Assembly (NCBI GenBank): GCA_036897485.1
Contig: JAYMTF010000152.1
Span: forward strand, 1 to 49,122
From: Pelargonium nanum
Lineage: Eukaryota; Streptophyta; Magnoliopsida; Geraniales; Geraniaceae
Reading direction: 5' to 3'
DNA length: 49,122 nucleotides
The position numbers and the translations under genes were made by a program. The notes beneath the pieces were generated by a model that saw nothing but the letters and a program-made list of their open reading frames with translations, ran no database searches and was not told the DNA's origin. Below, piece by piece: positions 34,272-46,578 of this stretch. How positions within the stretch are numbered: position 1 is the stretch's first letter; every line of letters begins with the position of its first letter.

Positions 34272-37200
34272 ATGGCGGAGAGCACTGTGTTGAAACCAGA
34301 TGGGCAATTGGATCCTCCGGCTCCGACTACAAATGGATCTTCTACCATTTCGTCTTCTTCGATTATTCATAGAAGAATCGAATTTCACTTAGCTAGAAAG
34401 CCTTTTAATGGGTTTGTTAATGGCGGTGGCGATTTCCGGCTCGAGACTCTTAATCCCGGTTCGGATTCTCAGCGGCCGGCGCCGAATCCGGGTCAGTCGG
34501 TGAAGGGTCCGAGGAGGCCTGATGGGTCCGAGTTTTTGGAAAATGGGTTGGATCCGGAGCTTTGTTTGGGGATCACTGTTCGGAAAATTGTGAGTTTTTG
34601 GTGTGATTTGATAAATTTATTGCCTTTTTGTTTCATTTTGTTGAATTGGATTTTGAAAAAAAATGCATTTTAATGTGTTTAGTGATCATCCTAGTAATTT
34701 AATGTGGTTCTTTATCACTGAATGCTCCTAAAGTTGAAAGTAAAGATCTTTAGATTGTGCTACAACCAGCTATGTTATATGGATTTGAATGTTGGGATGA
34801 GAATGCTGAGGTGGATGTGTGTTAACACTAGGAAGGAAAAATTAGGAATGAGAGTGTTCATCGAAAGTTGGTAAATTGAATATAAGATGCAGGGAAATAA
34901 ATTATGATGGTTTGAACATGTGGAGCGTATAGAGATTTTAGTTGGTAAAAACTAAAAGGGGTTGGGGTAGACCTAAGTTAACATAGAAAGAAGTAGTGAG
35001 GAAAACGTTTGGCGTAATTTAGGAGATAGCATAGTGTGGAGGAGGAGAATTCGAGCAGAAGATCATTTTTGCTAATGGATTTGTATAGTCGAACTGACAT
35101 AAACATTGTTCGGGAAATGGCTTGGTTGTTGTTGTACAATGGATATGAACATTGGCTCTGTACATCAATCTCAAAATCTAGTTGCAGTGGTTAGGTGATT
35201 GATTTAGGTTGTGATTGTCCTTACCATTTCCCTTTTATTGACCAGTTATGATACTTTTGCCTTTTTGTTTTTATTTTGGTAATTTGTATGCATGATGTTG
35301 AATTAAAGTTTGTTTAGGTTGAATTTAGTGTTGTAGTAACTAGTAAGCTCTTCTTTTCTGCATTGAGTATATTTTTGGTTCTTATATTTTCATTTAACAT
35401 AGAGGATGCTATCAATATTTTACAGGGTGCTGGTTTACAAAATCTTGGAAACACTTGTTTTCTCAATTCGGTATTGCAGTGTTTGACTCACACTGAGCCT
35501 TTAGCAGCATACTTGCAAAGTGGCAAGCATCAAAATTCTTGTGAGTGGCTCTAATTTTCCCCTTTCATGTATATATATGCACAGTTTTGTTTTTTGTGTG
35601 TTTAGTCAACAGTAATCTGGTTACATTCCGAATTAATTTAATTCTTATAATGATGAAGGTAAGGTTGCTGGATTCTGTGCTTTATGTGCTATCCAGAAAC
35701 ATGTTAGTCGTGCGCTTCAATCAACGGGGAGAATTTTAGCACCAAAGGATCTTGTCTCAAACTTGCGGTGTATCCTTCCGATGCTTTATGTTACTTTTTG
35801 TTATGCATGTTGAGTGGAGATACTATCACTTTTCATGACAATCGTTTTTTAAACATGTTGGGAATTGGAATATTTTGTCTTCTCTATTAGTAGATGAGGA
35901 TGCTAGTGAAAATACTAGTCACGATCTCATCTGCTTCACTAATTAATCCTGTCATTTTGCACTTGACGGGCATTGATGTCCCGATTACAATTTTATATAA
36001 TGTAATTTTAAGGAAAGAAAATCAATAATAGGCTGTCCCAAGGTAGGATTAATATGTTTTGGTCAGTTCCTTGGCTAAGGCTTTTATTTTCCAGTTTACT
36101 TGGGATACAATTTATAATCCTTGACCACACTATAAGGCATATCTCGGACCTTCCGAAATTCTAGACAAGAAGACGCACATGAATACATGGTGAACCTACT
36201 TGAATCAATGCATAAATGCTGCTTGCCATCTGGAGTTCCAAGTGAATCACCTAGCGCTTATGACAAGAGTTTGGTACACAAAATCTTTGGAGGTCGCCTT
36301 CGGAGTCAGGTCAGTTTTCTTGCTTCTGGTAATTTCATTATAGATTTTTTAACTGTAGGCCTATTACTCCAAAAAATAAGTTTCTTGAGAAGGTTTTTGG
36401 GTAATAGTTTGTTGCTGGTAGACTGCAAAAAGCTCGAGTAGATTTCTTACTTATTTCAACGGTTTCTTACTTGTTGTACAGGTGAAATGCATGCAATGTA
36501 ACTACTGCTCCAACACATTCGACCCATTCTTAGATTTAAGTCTTGAAATAGCGAAGGCAGATTCCTTGCAAAAAGCACTAGTGAACTTCACTGCTGCGGA
36601 GCAGTTAGATGGAGGAGAGAGACAGTACCAGTGCCAAAAATGCAAGCACAAAGTCAGGGCTCTCAAACAGCTCACTGTTCACAAGGCACCTTATGTCCTT
36701 ACCATCCATCTGAAGCGGTTCCGTGCACATAATCTTGGACAAAAGATTGACAAGAAAGTCCAGTTTGGTCCAACACTAGATTTGAAACCTTTCGTCAGTG
36801 GTTCTTATGTGAGTAAACTGTTTCACACTCTGTTTCCTCTATATTTCACAAGCTTTAAGATTATTCAAGACTTTCATTTTAGCTTATGAAGTATCAAACC
36901 TTAAAATTTGTCACATCTGATTTCCATTTGATACGTGATGCTATATTTATCAGTCTTTGAGTACCCTTGTCCTGTCTGTTTTTTATTTTATTTTATGATC
37001 TTGATTTAATTTTGTCTTGAGTGAGAAATTTTCTTTCCTTTGAAATTTAATCATATTTATATTTATATTCAGTAGTTTGTTGGTGGACCATTTACCTTTA
37101 ATTTTCTTCTGCCTGACAGGAAGGAGATTTGAAATACACACTTTATGGGGTTCTTGTCCATTGTGGTTTTAGCACCCATTCTGGCCACTATTACAGCTTT

Positions 37201-40200
37201 GTTCGTACATCAGGTGGCACCTGGTACAACCTTGATGACAACCGGGTATGTACTCTTGGATTGTTTCTACTTTTGATTTTGCTTGTAGTCTAGGTTCCTT
37301 GGTACCACTTCAAACAAATATATATATATTTTAGAGAAAAGAATATATTTTTATACCGTCCACTCACATCAATAGATGAATAAGTAAATACAAAAGGAAA
37401 AAAAGAACTGTATTGTAGTGGACTCATTTGATCTTAGTACGGTATGTTATACTGGATAGAATCAATAGAGTTGGTCCTTTCCTGAACTTCAGCATAGTTA
37501 TTGATTTTCTCTCCACTTTCCGCTAATTGTTGATTTGGAATAATATTAGCTCTATTTGTTAAGTTTACCATATTTTGGTGGTACAGGTCGCCGCAGTTGG
37601 TGAGAGGACTGTCTTAGAACAGAAGGCTTATATGTTGTTTTATGTCCGTGATAGAAGAAATAGCGTTCCAAGGAAATCTGTTGATGCTGTCCAAAAAGAG
37701 AACATGAAAGGTAACAACGGTGGAAATAAGGCAGTATTTTCTTTCAAGCAAGGTTATAGTGCTCCGGTTCAAAATGGCATTGTTGAAAATAGATCAAATG
37801 GTGTGGCAAATGTTGGTTCAGCCAAGATAAGTTGCAATGGACTGGTTCCGAATGGCACTGTTGAGAATAAATCCAATGGTATGGCCTGTTCTTCTGCGCT
37901 AACTCAGAATGGTACAAAAGATGCATTAATGAATGGTTCTACCAAGCAAGGTTCCAATGGATTGGTTCAACATCGTATTGTTGAAAATGGAACAAATGGT
38001 GTGGTCTCTTCTGCTGCTGTAGCTAAAAAAGATGAAGTAAATATTGGTTCAACCAAGCAAGGTCATAACGGATCGGTTCAAAGTGCCTCTGTTGATAATA
38101 GATCAAACGGTGCTGCAGGTTCTGGTGCTCTAACTCAGAAAGATGCATTAAGTGTTGGGTCAGCCAAGAAGTTGCCTCCGCAGAATAACGACTTGATACT
38201 GGCAGAACATTTGATGTCTAAAAAGGATTCTGTGGCAGCAACGGATTCGAAAACACCAGAGGAACCTTCATCTGGACCTTCTTCAGGGGCTGCCTCATCG
38301 AAGGAAACAATGACAGGGCCTTCTCTTGATAAGCTTCGTGTAGATGGTATGGTCACAACTGCTTCTGCGACATCCAAGAAAAATATGCTAGTCTCAGTTG
38401 AAGTATTGCCCAACTCCAATAACCCCTCAAACTCTAAAATCAATAAGCTTCCCAGTGAAAAAACATCTCAGAAGGTAACCATGTTTTATTAACACGAAGA
38501 GCATCAATGTCCTTAATGTCTCCCGCATAGTGTGCACAACTCATTTCTTACATCATGTTTGTTTCCATTTGTGTACAGAGTAAACCTGTTTCAGGAGTAG
38601 GGGCTCCAATTCTAGTTCCATCTTTGGTTCCTTCTGATAAAACAATGGAGAAGATTCACCCTGTAAGATCACCAGATCAACCTAACTGTGACAATAGTCC
38701 GGTATTGTTTTTGTTTTTCTTTTGAACCTGTAAGCCGTTTGAGCTTAATTGTGTAGATTATAACTATTTTTTTTTTCCTTTTCATAGGCTGGACTCCTAA
38801 ATGAGAAAGTATCTGATGTGTCAATGGAACAATCGGGCTCATTTGTCATGACTAATGGAATTTCAAACAAGGAAGCTCGCAGTAGCAAACCCAAGAGAAA
38901 AATAAGGAAGCAGATTCAGAGGCGTCCGGTGGTAAGCATGCATCTTGGCACAAACATTCTTTTTGGGGGGTTAAGCCTTCGCAAGAAGTTCAAAAAGAGC
39001 AAACGCCCTGGTTTGGACTCCAAGAACCTCAGTAAAGAACAAATGTTGGCCAGTAGTTGCATTTCATCTGATCTTGGACCATCCACATCTGGGAAAACCG
39101 AGAAAACTTCCCTGCATGCTACTCGTGCTAAGAAAAGGGCTGCTAAATCTCGTTCTAAGAGAGTCGATTCTGCTGCATCAGCAGCTGCTGCGGAAGCTAC
39201 AAACAGTTTTGGTGGTTCTATGACCGATGATGAAAAGTGTAGAGATCAAATTGGTCAGAATGGTGCTGTCCTTGGAGCTGATAAGCAGTCAGAGAAAGCC
39301 TCCAGTTCTAGTGTGGCACAGAACCAGTCCGATGACAGAGAAACAATTCAAAATGGTACTGTGTGTTTGATTACAGGAGGCCTAGACGAGACATATGGCA
39401 AGTCACAATCCTTCCTGCTCTTTATCTTTCTTTTTTGTTCTCTTTTTATTTTTCATTTTTTTATCAGCAAGCGTACAGAAACGAGGGTTGAAACTGAGTG
39501 GCTTATGAACTTCATAGACTTCTCAATTATATGTATCGTTTTTTTAGGATCTTTCCATCTTTTCTTCTTATATGAGGATAAGTTTCCGGACATATTATTT
39601 CCTCGATCATGCAATTTACTATATAGAAACATCTTGTTGACATATAGACTTTTGCGTTCATCTTATCAGATTGCGAGCATGCATTTTGCTGTAGGGATCC
39701 TAGTCTTTTTTTAGTCTTGAATCTCGTCTAATATTAGATGGTATTAAAATTTGTCCCAACTTCCATTTTAGTACACATCATACTAATTTTCAAGCTATAT
39801 GTGTTTGCAGTTCCGCGTTGGGATGAAACAGATTTGCCTACGTCTCGGATTGCACAATCTAAAAGTTCAGAGAACATCAGCATTGGATATGTGGGTGATG
39901 AATGGTGAGTTTGAATCTGCCTTCTTTTCAATTCTGTTTTTGACACAAGTCATTGAAATGTTTAAAGCCGTGGTTGTTGAATCCCGATACAAATCAGAAG
40001 ATTCATGTACAATCACACATAACTTTTGAAAATAGTTATATGATAAATACATAACATAATATTACAAAAAATAGTTTAAACTATAAAAACAACTTAATAA
40101 GTAAAAAAATAATAGTTATGAAAATTTTCTCGATACGGGCTATGAGACATTATCAACATGATCTGGTTCGACCGACCTCTTATGACCCAACATATGTGAA

Positions 40201-40897
40201 TCAGCCAAACTAGAAAAATTTAATCGGGAATCACCCTTCTCTCTTGATTCTATTCCATAGATTTTATTAGTGATTTTGAATTGTTCAGCTCGAATCGGCC
40301 GAATTGAATCAACCAGAGATTTTGATAACCATAGCCTTTTAATGTCCATAAGTCCAAGGAAATCTATAGACGTGTCAACCGTATGTTGTTCACCAAACTA
40401 GTTATTTGAACTGTTGGCACATATTGGAGATACACCCTCTGTATCAGATACCAAGTCCTCAAGCTGACAGCTAACACCATCTGATTTTTAAACATTCAAA
40501 TTGTTGTTGTGATTTGTTATCTTATCTTCTGTTTATGTTACTGGCTTTGATTTCCTTTTCATAACACTTGTATCATAATCAGATACAATGAAACATATCT
40601 TTTGCTGTCAAACCTTGCTTCTATAGCACAATGTAAAACACCAAAGACAATGTTTACTACAGATAAATGTTCTTTAGGTGTTTATATTTTGAGGTTTGTA
40701 CCTGAATCTGTATACAATTTTTCTACTAATGTAGGGATGAAGAATACGACATGGGTAGGAGAAAGAAAGTCCGGACATTCAAGCACGCCTTCGGCGGGCC
40801 AAATGTTTTCCAAGAAATCGCAAGCAAGAAAATGCACTCGAACAAGAAGCCTAGGATGGACCAGTCTAGCTCCGCAAACCAACCATTCAGGATATAA
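34272..40897 (+). CDS. UBP23: Ubiquitin carboxyl-terminal hydrolase 23, 1015 aa
   Basis: Eleven exons in phase: 34272..34589, 35426..35540, 35659..35769, 36137..36309, 36482..36808, 37120..37245, 37587..38474, 38579..38701, 38788..39397, 39811..39904, 40735..40897 (TAA). Total 3048 nt. It is a USP-type cysteine protease that removes ubiquitin from proteins: Cys box [18 protein letters not shown] (nucleophile about C117), His box [10 protein letters not shown] (about H371) and WYNLDDNR with the acidic partner (about D387). Two CxxC pairs (CMQC and CQKC, exon 5) form the usual zinc site. The catalytic domain ends near residue 412; the ~600-residue tail is Ser/Asn-rich, contains degenerate tandem repeats (about 450-586), basic [14 protein letters not shown] patches and an end segment [16 protein letters not shown] that matches Arabidopsis UBP23. 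Intron 9 has a GC donor (TATG|GCAAGT). Intron 1 holds a LINE relic. Start is the first ATG with MAES, as in the family. Confidence 0.93.
34741..35143 (+). mobile_element. RTE-like LINE relic, 3' end
   Basis: Inside UBP23 intron 1. In broken frames it resembles the region after the reverse transcriptase of plant RTE-type LINEs: a TATGTTATATGGATTTGAATG (LYG-E) stretch, GATGAGAATGCTGAGGTGGA (MRMLRW-like), AGGAATGAGAG...AAAGTTGG, GGTTTGAACATGTGGA (WFGHV-like) and GGGGTAGACCTAAG (GRP-like). It ends ACATTGTTCGGGAAATGGCT followed by TGGTTGTTGTTGT, the typical repetitive tail. Many stops; certainly inactive. The same tail is found at 8117-8509 and 48190-48780. Confidence 0.72.
37764..38175 (+). repeat. 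Degenerate in-frame tandem repeats in the UBP23 tail
   Basis: Within exon 7, a ~30-38-residue module recurs about four times: [42 protein letters not shown] and [14 protein letters not shown], each followed by a Ser/Ala stretch and then a G-S-(T/A)-K or S-A-K element. The frame is kept throughout. It seems to be an expanded disordered linker with no known domain. Confidence 0.8.
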
Positions 40898-43283
40898 AGG
40901 TAAATCCACATCCAACCAACCATTGGCTTGCTGTTGTAGGAAATGTTGATGTGATGAGCTGAAACTGTAACAAGTCTGAGTGTCAGATAATCTACGAAAT
41001 TTTGTTCATGGGTTTTGTGTTTTCGGTCAAGAAAGACTCGGGAATGGGAACCGAAGTAGGTATAACTTATATTCTTATCGAGACTATAACTGCAAAAAAC
41101 GCTTCCATGTTTGAGAAACGTTTGAAGATACGTTGTCTTTGTTCTTTAGGTATATATATATATATAATATATGTCGATATCATTGAGTTCTTGATTTGAG
41201 AATTTTGTTGAATTGGTTTTGGTGTTAGGGCTTGCATTGGATTGTTACAGGTTCACTGAAACTTGCAATGTTGCAAGGAATGCTAGTTCTTGTTAATTAG
41301 AGAGTGTTGGTGAATGCATGTTTTTCCATTGCTTCCTCTCAATTTAGTACTTATTTTTTCCAAAAAAATAAAAATAAAATAAAAGAGAAGAAAAAAAAAT
41401 CAATATATGAATTGTGGTAAAAATAGGTGAAGTTTAGATTTTTGAACTAATCAACAACCTCTTGACACATATATCACAAGTAATTTTTGAAGAAAAAAAT
41501 ATTTATCATTGTGCAATGTGTGACATTTATCAATTATCTTAAATAATGAAAAATCAATTAGAGTCAAAATACAGAAAGTTTAAGCCACAAAATAATGTAT
41601 TTTTTTCATTATTAAAAAGTGAAGTTTTTATTTTATTTTTGGGGTCTATTTTATTACAAGCTTATGGAATTTTCATGTACTTTAATCTTCCAAAATTAGG
41701 TCACTCTTTTTAAACTTTTACTCCCAAAAAGTTGAAAATGATGAATTTGTCCCAATAACAAGAAGAGCTGATAGTCAAATATAATCAATGCTATTGCACC
41801 AAACAACATTAAATCTTTTTATGATGTTTGGATATGAGTATATGAAATTAATTGAGTTAGATACTTAGACTTAATGATGTTTGTATATGAGTGGGAAATT
41901 AATTTAGTACCAACTGATTTTATGGCAAATATGCCCATTATTATGTTCCAACTACAAATACTCAAGTCATCATAAAGTGCGTTATGTCCACTTGTTATTA
42001 ATTAGTTTTACTGCGTTATATAGAGCTGGAAATACAAAATAACATATCGTGTTGGATGTTAAATATATGTTTCATGAGCAATAATCATGCTGAAATATTA
42101 AACATTAGCACGACACGTCAAACAATCGTGTTGCTATTTCTTGTTCGTGACAACTTTTTTCAAATGAAAGGTGATGTGAGTTGCGATTGATGTTACTCTT
42201 GTTTGACTTTGACCAATGAAGTTGTGACATATCATTAAAATTATGGATCCAACAAGTCGCTCCGCTCCCGCACATTCTCTAGAGTGTGTCCGAGTGAAAT
42301 GCTAATGTGGTGTCACGATTTTATAAATTTGGTTTAGTCCAAGTCAATAAAATCATAGCTTATATTTCTCGTTTTAACCAAACAATTAGTGATTGAGATT
42401 CGTAAACAAAATGAATCGAAGTATATAGCACAAATGTTATTAATCCATGAGATGACATATTCTAACTCGATTGTTGAATGATTTTTTCTTCTCTCTTCAT
42501 ATATTACTTCAAATTAAATTTGGACTTCACCAACTCTAAATAGTACAACTATCACTAATAAAGAATAGATTCCATAAGTTCTAAAGTTTATGAGAAAATA
42601 AATAAAAATAAAAAGACCCATTTTTGCCAACTTAAACATAACCAAGCACATGAAACATAGTGGAAATGAAGCATAGTGTTCTTCAACATTCTTTTATTAT
42701 TGTTGTTGTTGTTGAGAGAGAGATTGTGCTCATGAAGCACAATGCTTTTCAACTTTCTTTTTTTGATTTTTTGTTAGAGAGAGAGAGAGAGAGTAGTGTG
42801 CTTGAACTTTGAAAAAGCAAATTAAATTCCTTCCATTTGTACAATAACCCCTTGCCTTTCAGCTTAGAGAAGAAAGAGCTGAAAACAACTTTCACCAACC
42901 AAATTTCCAAAAATGAAACAAAGAAGATAACATTCAATGAAGAATCATTCAATACCCACATGCAACCTCTGATAAATTCACCAACCAACACACAGATATT
43001 TACATTCAATCCTTCTCTCTCATTTTCCATTTATCAGCACCAACTCCTCTTCACACCCTTATCTGTTTCTTCTGAACCACTCCATGCTGTTTTCATATGT
43101 TTTTCTTATGAATCATCAACAGCAACAAACAAGCCAAAAATTCAAAATAAAAACAAAACTTTCTCTTGGCCAACAGTGCTGCTTTTGTTTGCTTTCATGG
43201 GTAGCTGAAGCCAGAGGAGATGAGCTCAGTCTCTCTTGGAACCCCAAAATCATCATGTCATCATCATTGTCAAGGAAACATTT
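40898..43283. other. Spacer between UBP23 and the receptor-like pseudokinase
   Basis: The first few hundred bases hold the UBP23 3' UTR; then AT-rich intergenic DNA with short open frames that match nothing I know. Around 42712-42795 are GA dinucleotide tracts (GAGAGAGAG), often bound by plant BPC/GAGA factors near promoters. The right end (about 42800-43283) is likely the upstream promoter or leader of the LRR gene. Confidence 0.5.
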
Positions 43284-43775
43284 CTGAGCAATAGAATCTG
43301 CAGAACCCACAAGCTTTATGAGGGAAAAAATGGCTACTTTGGTGAGTTCTTGCTCTTAGCTCTAAAACCCATCTTTCCTTAAACCCAAAACCCATATTTT
43401 CTGTTTTGGGGTGTTCTGGGCAATAGTATCTACATAATCCACAAGCTTGAAGAGCTTAAAAATGGTTGCTTTGGTGAGTTTTTGCTCTTAGCTCCAAAAC
43501 CCCATATTTTTCTGTTTTGGGTTGTTCTGGGCAATAGAATCTACAGAACCCACTAGCTCTAAGAAGAAGAAGGAAAAAAGGTTGCTTTGGAGAGTTATTG
43601 CTCTTAGCTCTAAAACCCATATTTTCTTAAACCCCAAACCCATCTTTTCTGTTTCGGGGTGTTCTAGGCAATTGAATCTACAGAACCCACAAGCTCTAAG
43701 AGGGAAAAAAATGGTTGCTTTGGAGAGTTCTTGCTCTTAGCTCCAAAACCCATCTTTTTTCTTAGACCAAAAACC
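43284..43775 (+). repeat. Four ~110-137-bp tandem repeats carrying a mini-ORF
   Basis: Copies start at about 43284, 43416, 43527 and 43664 with CTGGGCAATAGAATCTACAG and run through ACCCACAAGCT, GTTGCTTTGG(T/A)GAGTT, TGCTCTTAGCTC(T/C)AAAACCC and ATTTTCTGTTTTGGGGTGTT. Copies 1, 2 and 4 contain a nine-codon open frame from ATG to TAG (43330-43359, 43462-43491, 43711-43740); in copy 3 the ATG is AAG. The block ends about 200 bp before the LRR gene start and may be in its 5' leader. Confidence 0.85.
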
Positions 43776-43971
43776 ATTGTCCAGAGGGTGGTGGTGGTGG
43801 TTTTGGATTTAATGGAGCTACAGAAGTCAAAAGGCTGTCACAGAGATGGGCCCAGATGAATTTATGACAGACTGATCCTGGTTTTGAGGTGGAAGAAGAG
43901 TTTGGTTTGGGTTCTGGTTTTTGTTTCTCTCTTGTTTCTCTCTTGTTTCAACTCCAAACCTCATTCCCAAA

Positions 43972-46578
43972 ATGGGTTTTGGTTCTGGTTCTTTTGGGTG
44001 TGTTTTGGTTCTTGCACTGTTGTTCAACACTTTGGAGAGTCAGGACCCAGGTATTGATCTTTCCCAGAAACAACCCAATACAGATGGGTACTTTGTCTCT
44101 GAGTTCTTCAACAAGATGGGTCTGAGGAGTTCAAGAATTCACAACTTCTCTGGCCATGTCTGTTCTTGGCCAGGAGTGTTCTGTGATTCTCAAAACCAGC
44201 ATGTTACTGAGTTTGTTGCTTCAGGTTTGGGTCTTTCTGGTGCCATTCCTGATATCACCATTGGCAAGCTCAGCAAGCTCAAGTCTTTAGACCTCAGCAA
44301 CAACAAGATCACAGCACTGCCTTCAGATTTGTGGAGTTTAGGCTCACTCAAGAGTCTCAATCTCTCCTCCAACATCATCTCTGGGTCTCTCCCCAACAAC
44401 ATTGTCAACTTTGGTCAACTCAGAAGCATTGACCTTTCTGGCAACAATTTCTCTGGGGAGATTCCTGAAGTCATGAGCTCTCTGCTCAGCTTGCAAGTCC
44501 TGAAGCTGAGCCAAAATGGGTTTCAATGGAGCATCCCATCAGGAATTCTCAGCTGCAAATCTCTGGTCTTGTTGGACCTTTCGTCGAACCGGCTTAACGG
44601 GTCTCTTCCTCATGGTTTTGGTGCTGCATTTCCAAACCTCAAAGCACTTAACCTTGCGAGGAACGAGATTTCAGGTCGGGACTCGGATTTGTCAGGGATG
44701 AGATCAGTGACTAGTCTAAACATTTCTGGGAATTTGTTTCAAGGTTCAGTAATGGGTGTGTTTGAGGAGATGTTGAAGATTGTGGACCTCAGTAAGAACC
44801 AGTTTCAAGGTCACATTTCTCAGGTACAACTCAATTCTAGCTACAATTGGTCTCAGTTAGTTCATCTAGACTTGTCTGAAAATCAACTCAGTGGAGATCT
44901 AGAAATTTTCCACCACTTGAATCAAGCTCACAATCTCAAATACCTTAACCTTGCACACAATAGGTTCAGCAGACAAAAATTTCCACAAATTGGCAAGCTA
45001 TTAGGGTTAGAATATGTCAACCTGTCCATGACTAATCTGGTTGGTCACATTCCCACCAAAATCTCCCAATTGGGTCATTTGGAAACACTTGACATTTCCC
45101 AAAACCATCTCACAGGCCATGTTCCTTTACTGAGCCTGAAAAGCCTCCGAATTCTCGACGTTTCGCGCAACAATTTGAGTGGAGACATCCCTGTCTCTCT
45201 CTTGGAAAAGTTGCCATGGATGGAGAGATTCAACTTCTCATACAACAATTTGACCTTCTGTGCCTCAGAATTCTCCCAAGTTACCCTCAAAAAAGCCTTT
45301 TTCGGGTCATCAAACATCTGTCCTGTAGCTGCAAACCCGGGTCAGGTCAAGAAAAGAGACTCAAAAAACAAGGGAATGAAACTTGCTCTAGCCCTAACCC
45401 TCTCACTGATGTGCTTGCTAGTTGGGATGCTATGTATAGCATTTGGTTGCAGAAGGAAAACCAGAAAGTGGGAAGTGAAACAGACCTTGTCATGCAAAGA
45501 AGAGCACAATATCTCGGGTCCTTTCTCCTTCCAGACTGATTCGATGAAATGGGTAGCTGATGTTAAGCTTGCAACATCAGTTCCAGTAGTTATTTTCGAG
45601 AAACCATTGTTGAACATCACATTCGCAGACCTCTTGTCTGCAACTTCGAATTTTGATCGAGGGACACTTTTAGCAGAAGGCAAATTCGGGCCAGTCTATA
45701 GAGGATATCTACCAGGAGGAATTCATGTGGCAGTGAAGGTTTTGGTCCATGGCTCTACTCTAACAGATCAAGAAGCTGCAAGAGAGCTTGAGGTTCTTGG
45801 TCGGATAAAACATCCAAATCTTGTTCCTTTAACCGGATACTGCTTAGCAGGAGAGCAGAGGATTGCTATTTACGAATACATGGAGAATGGGAACTTACAG
45901 AATCTTCTCCACGACTTGCCACTCGGTATTCAGACACCCGAGGATTGGAGCGCAGATACATGGGAAGATCAAGATGACAGTAACGGGATACAAAACGTAG
46001 GTTCTGAAAACTTCCTAACAACTTGGAAGTTTCGGCACAAGATTGCGCTTGGCACAGCTAGAGCACTTGCATTTCTCCACCACGGTTGCTCGCCCCCAAT
46101 CATTCACAGGGACATTAAAGCAAGTAGTGTTTACCTAGACTACAACCTCGAGCCAAGGTTGTCTGATTTCGGACTAGCCAAGATTCTTGGAAGCGGCTCA
46201 GATGATCTCTGTCATGGATCATCACCTGGGTACATGCCACCAGAGTTTTCTCAGCAAGAAATGGACTCTCCAACACCGAAATCAGACATATATTGCTTCG
46301 GTGTTGTTCTTTTTGAGCTGATCACAGGAAAGAAGCCTATAGGAGATGATTATCCAGAGAAAGAAGCAAATTTGGTGAGTTGGGTTAGGGGCTTGATGAG
46401 GAAGAACCAAGGGTCAATAGCTATTGATCCTAAAATTCAAGAAACAGGTAAAGATTATCAAATGGAGGAAGCTCTTAAGATTGGATATTTGTGCACAGCA
46501 GATGTTCCATCAAAGAGACCAAGCATGCAGCAAGTAGTGGGTCTCCTTAAAGATATTGAACCAACATCTCATCACTAA
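43972..46578 (+). CDS. LRR receptor-like pseudokinase, 868 aa
   Basis: Single exon, ATG at 43972 to TAA. A signal peptide ([18 protein letters not shown]) is followed by an N-terminal cap with paired Cys ([10 protein letters not shown]), about 13 leucine-rich repeats (~90-430), a transmembrane segment (~469-489, [20 protein letters not shown]) with basic stop-transfer RRKTRK, and an intracellular kinase-like domain (~555-868). The glycine loop is AEGKFGPVY (first Gly missing). VAVK Lys is present. The catalytic loop reads [12 protein letters not shown] near residue 711: Asp and Lys remain, but the Asn that binds magnesium is Ser. DFG and PPE motifs are intact. As I recall, Arabidopsis At2g24230 has the same HRDxKASS loop, so this is a family trait. 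It is likely to signal by docking or with weak activity. The ATG was chosen because it gives the signal peptide; upstream in-frame codons are not ATG. Confidence 0.94.
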   Translation: MGFGSGSFGCVLVLALLFNTLESQDPGIDLSQKQPNTDGYFVSEFFNKMGLRSSRIHNFSGHVCSWPGVFCDSQNQHVTEFVASGLGLSGAIPDITIGKLSKLKSLDLSNNKITALPSDLWSLGSLKSLNLSSNIISGSLPNNIVNFGQLRSIDLSGNNFSGEIPEVMSSLLSLQVLKLSQNGFQWSIPSGILSCKSLVLLDLSSNRLNGSLPHGFGAAFPNLKALNLARNEISGRDSDLSGMRSVTSLNISGNLFQGSVMGVFEEMLKIVDLSKNQFQGHISQVQLNSSYNWSQLVHLDLSENQLSGDLEIFHHLNQAHNLKYLNLAHNRFSRQKFPQIGKLLGLEYVNLSMTNLVGHIPTKISQLGHLETLDISQNHLTGHVPLLSLKSLRILDVSRNNLSGDIPVSLLEKLPWMERFNFSYNNLTFCASEFSQVTLKKAFFGSSNICPVAANPGQVKKRDSKNKGMKLALALTLSLMCLLVGMLCIAFGCRRKTRKWEVKQTLSCKEEHNISGPFSFQTDSMKWVADVKLATSVPVVIFEKPLLNITFADLLSATSNFDRGTLLAEGKFGPVYRGYLPGGIHVAVKVLVHGSTLTDQEAARELEVLGRIKHPNLVPLTGYCLAGEQRIAIYEYMENGNLQNLLHDLPLGIQTPEDWSADTWEDQDDSNGIQNVGSENFLTTWKFRHKIALGTARALAFLHHGCSPPIIHRDIKASSVYLDYNLEPRLSDFGLAKILGSGSDDLCHGSSPGYMPPEFSQQEMDSPTPKSDIYCFGVVLFELITGKKPIGDDYPEKEANLVSWVRGLMRKNQGSIAIDPKIQETGKDYQMEEALKIGYLCTADVPSKRPSMQQVVGLLKDIEPTSHH

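Noticed and set aside
42837..43208. Plus-strand frame of about 120 codons upstream of the LRR gene
   Set aside because: It shows no domain or signal and has simple-sequence content; it is more likely promoter or leader sequence.
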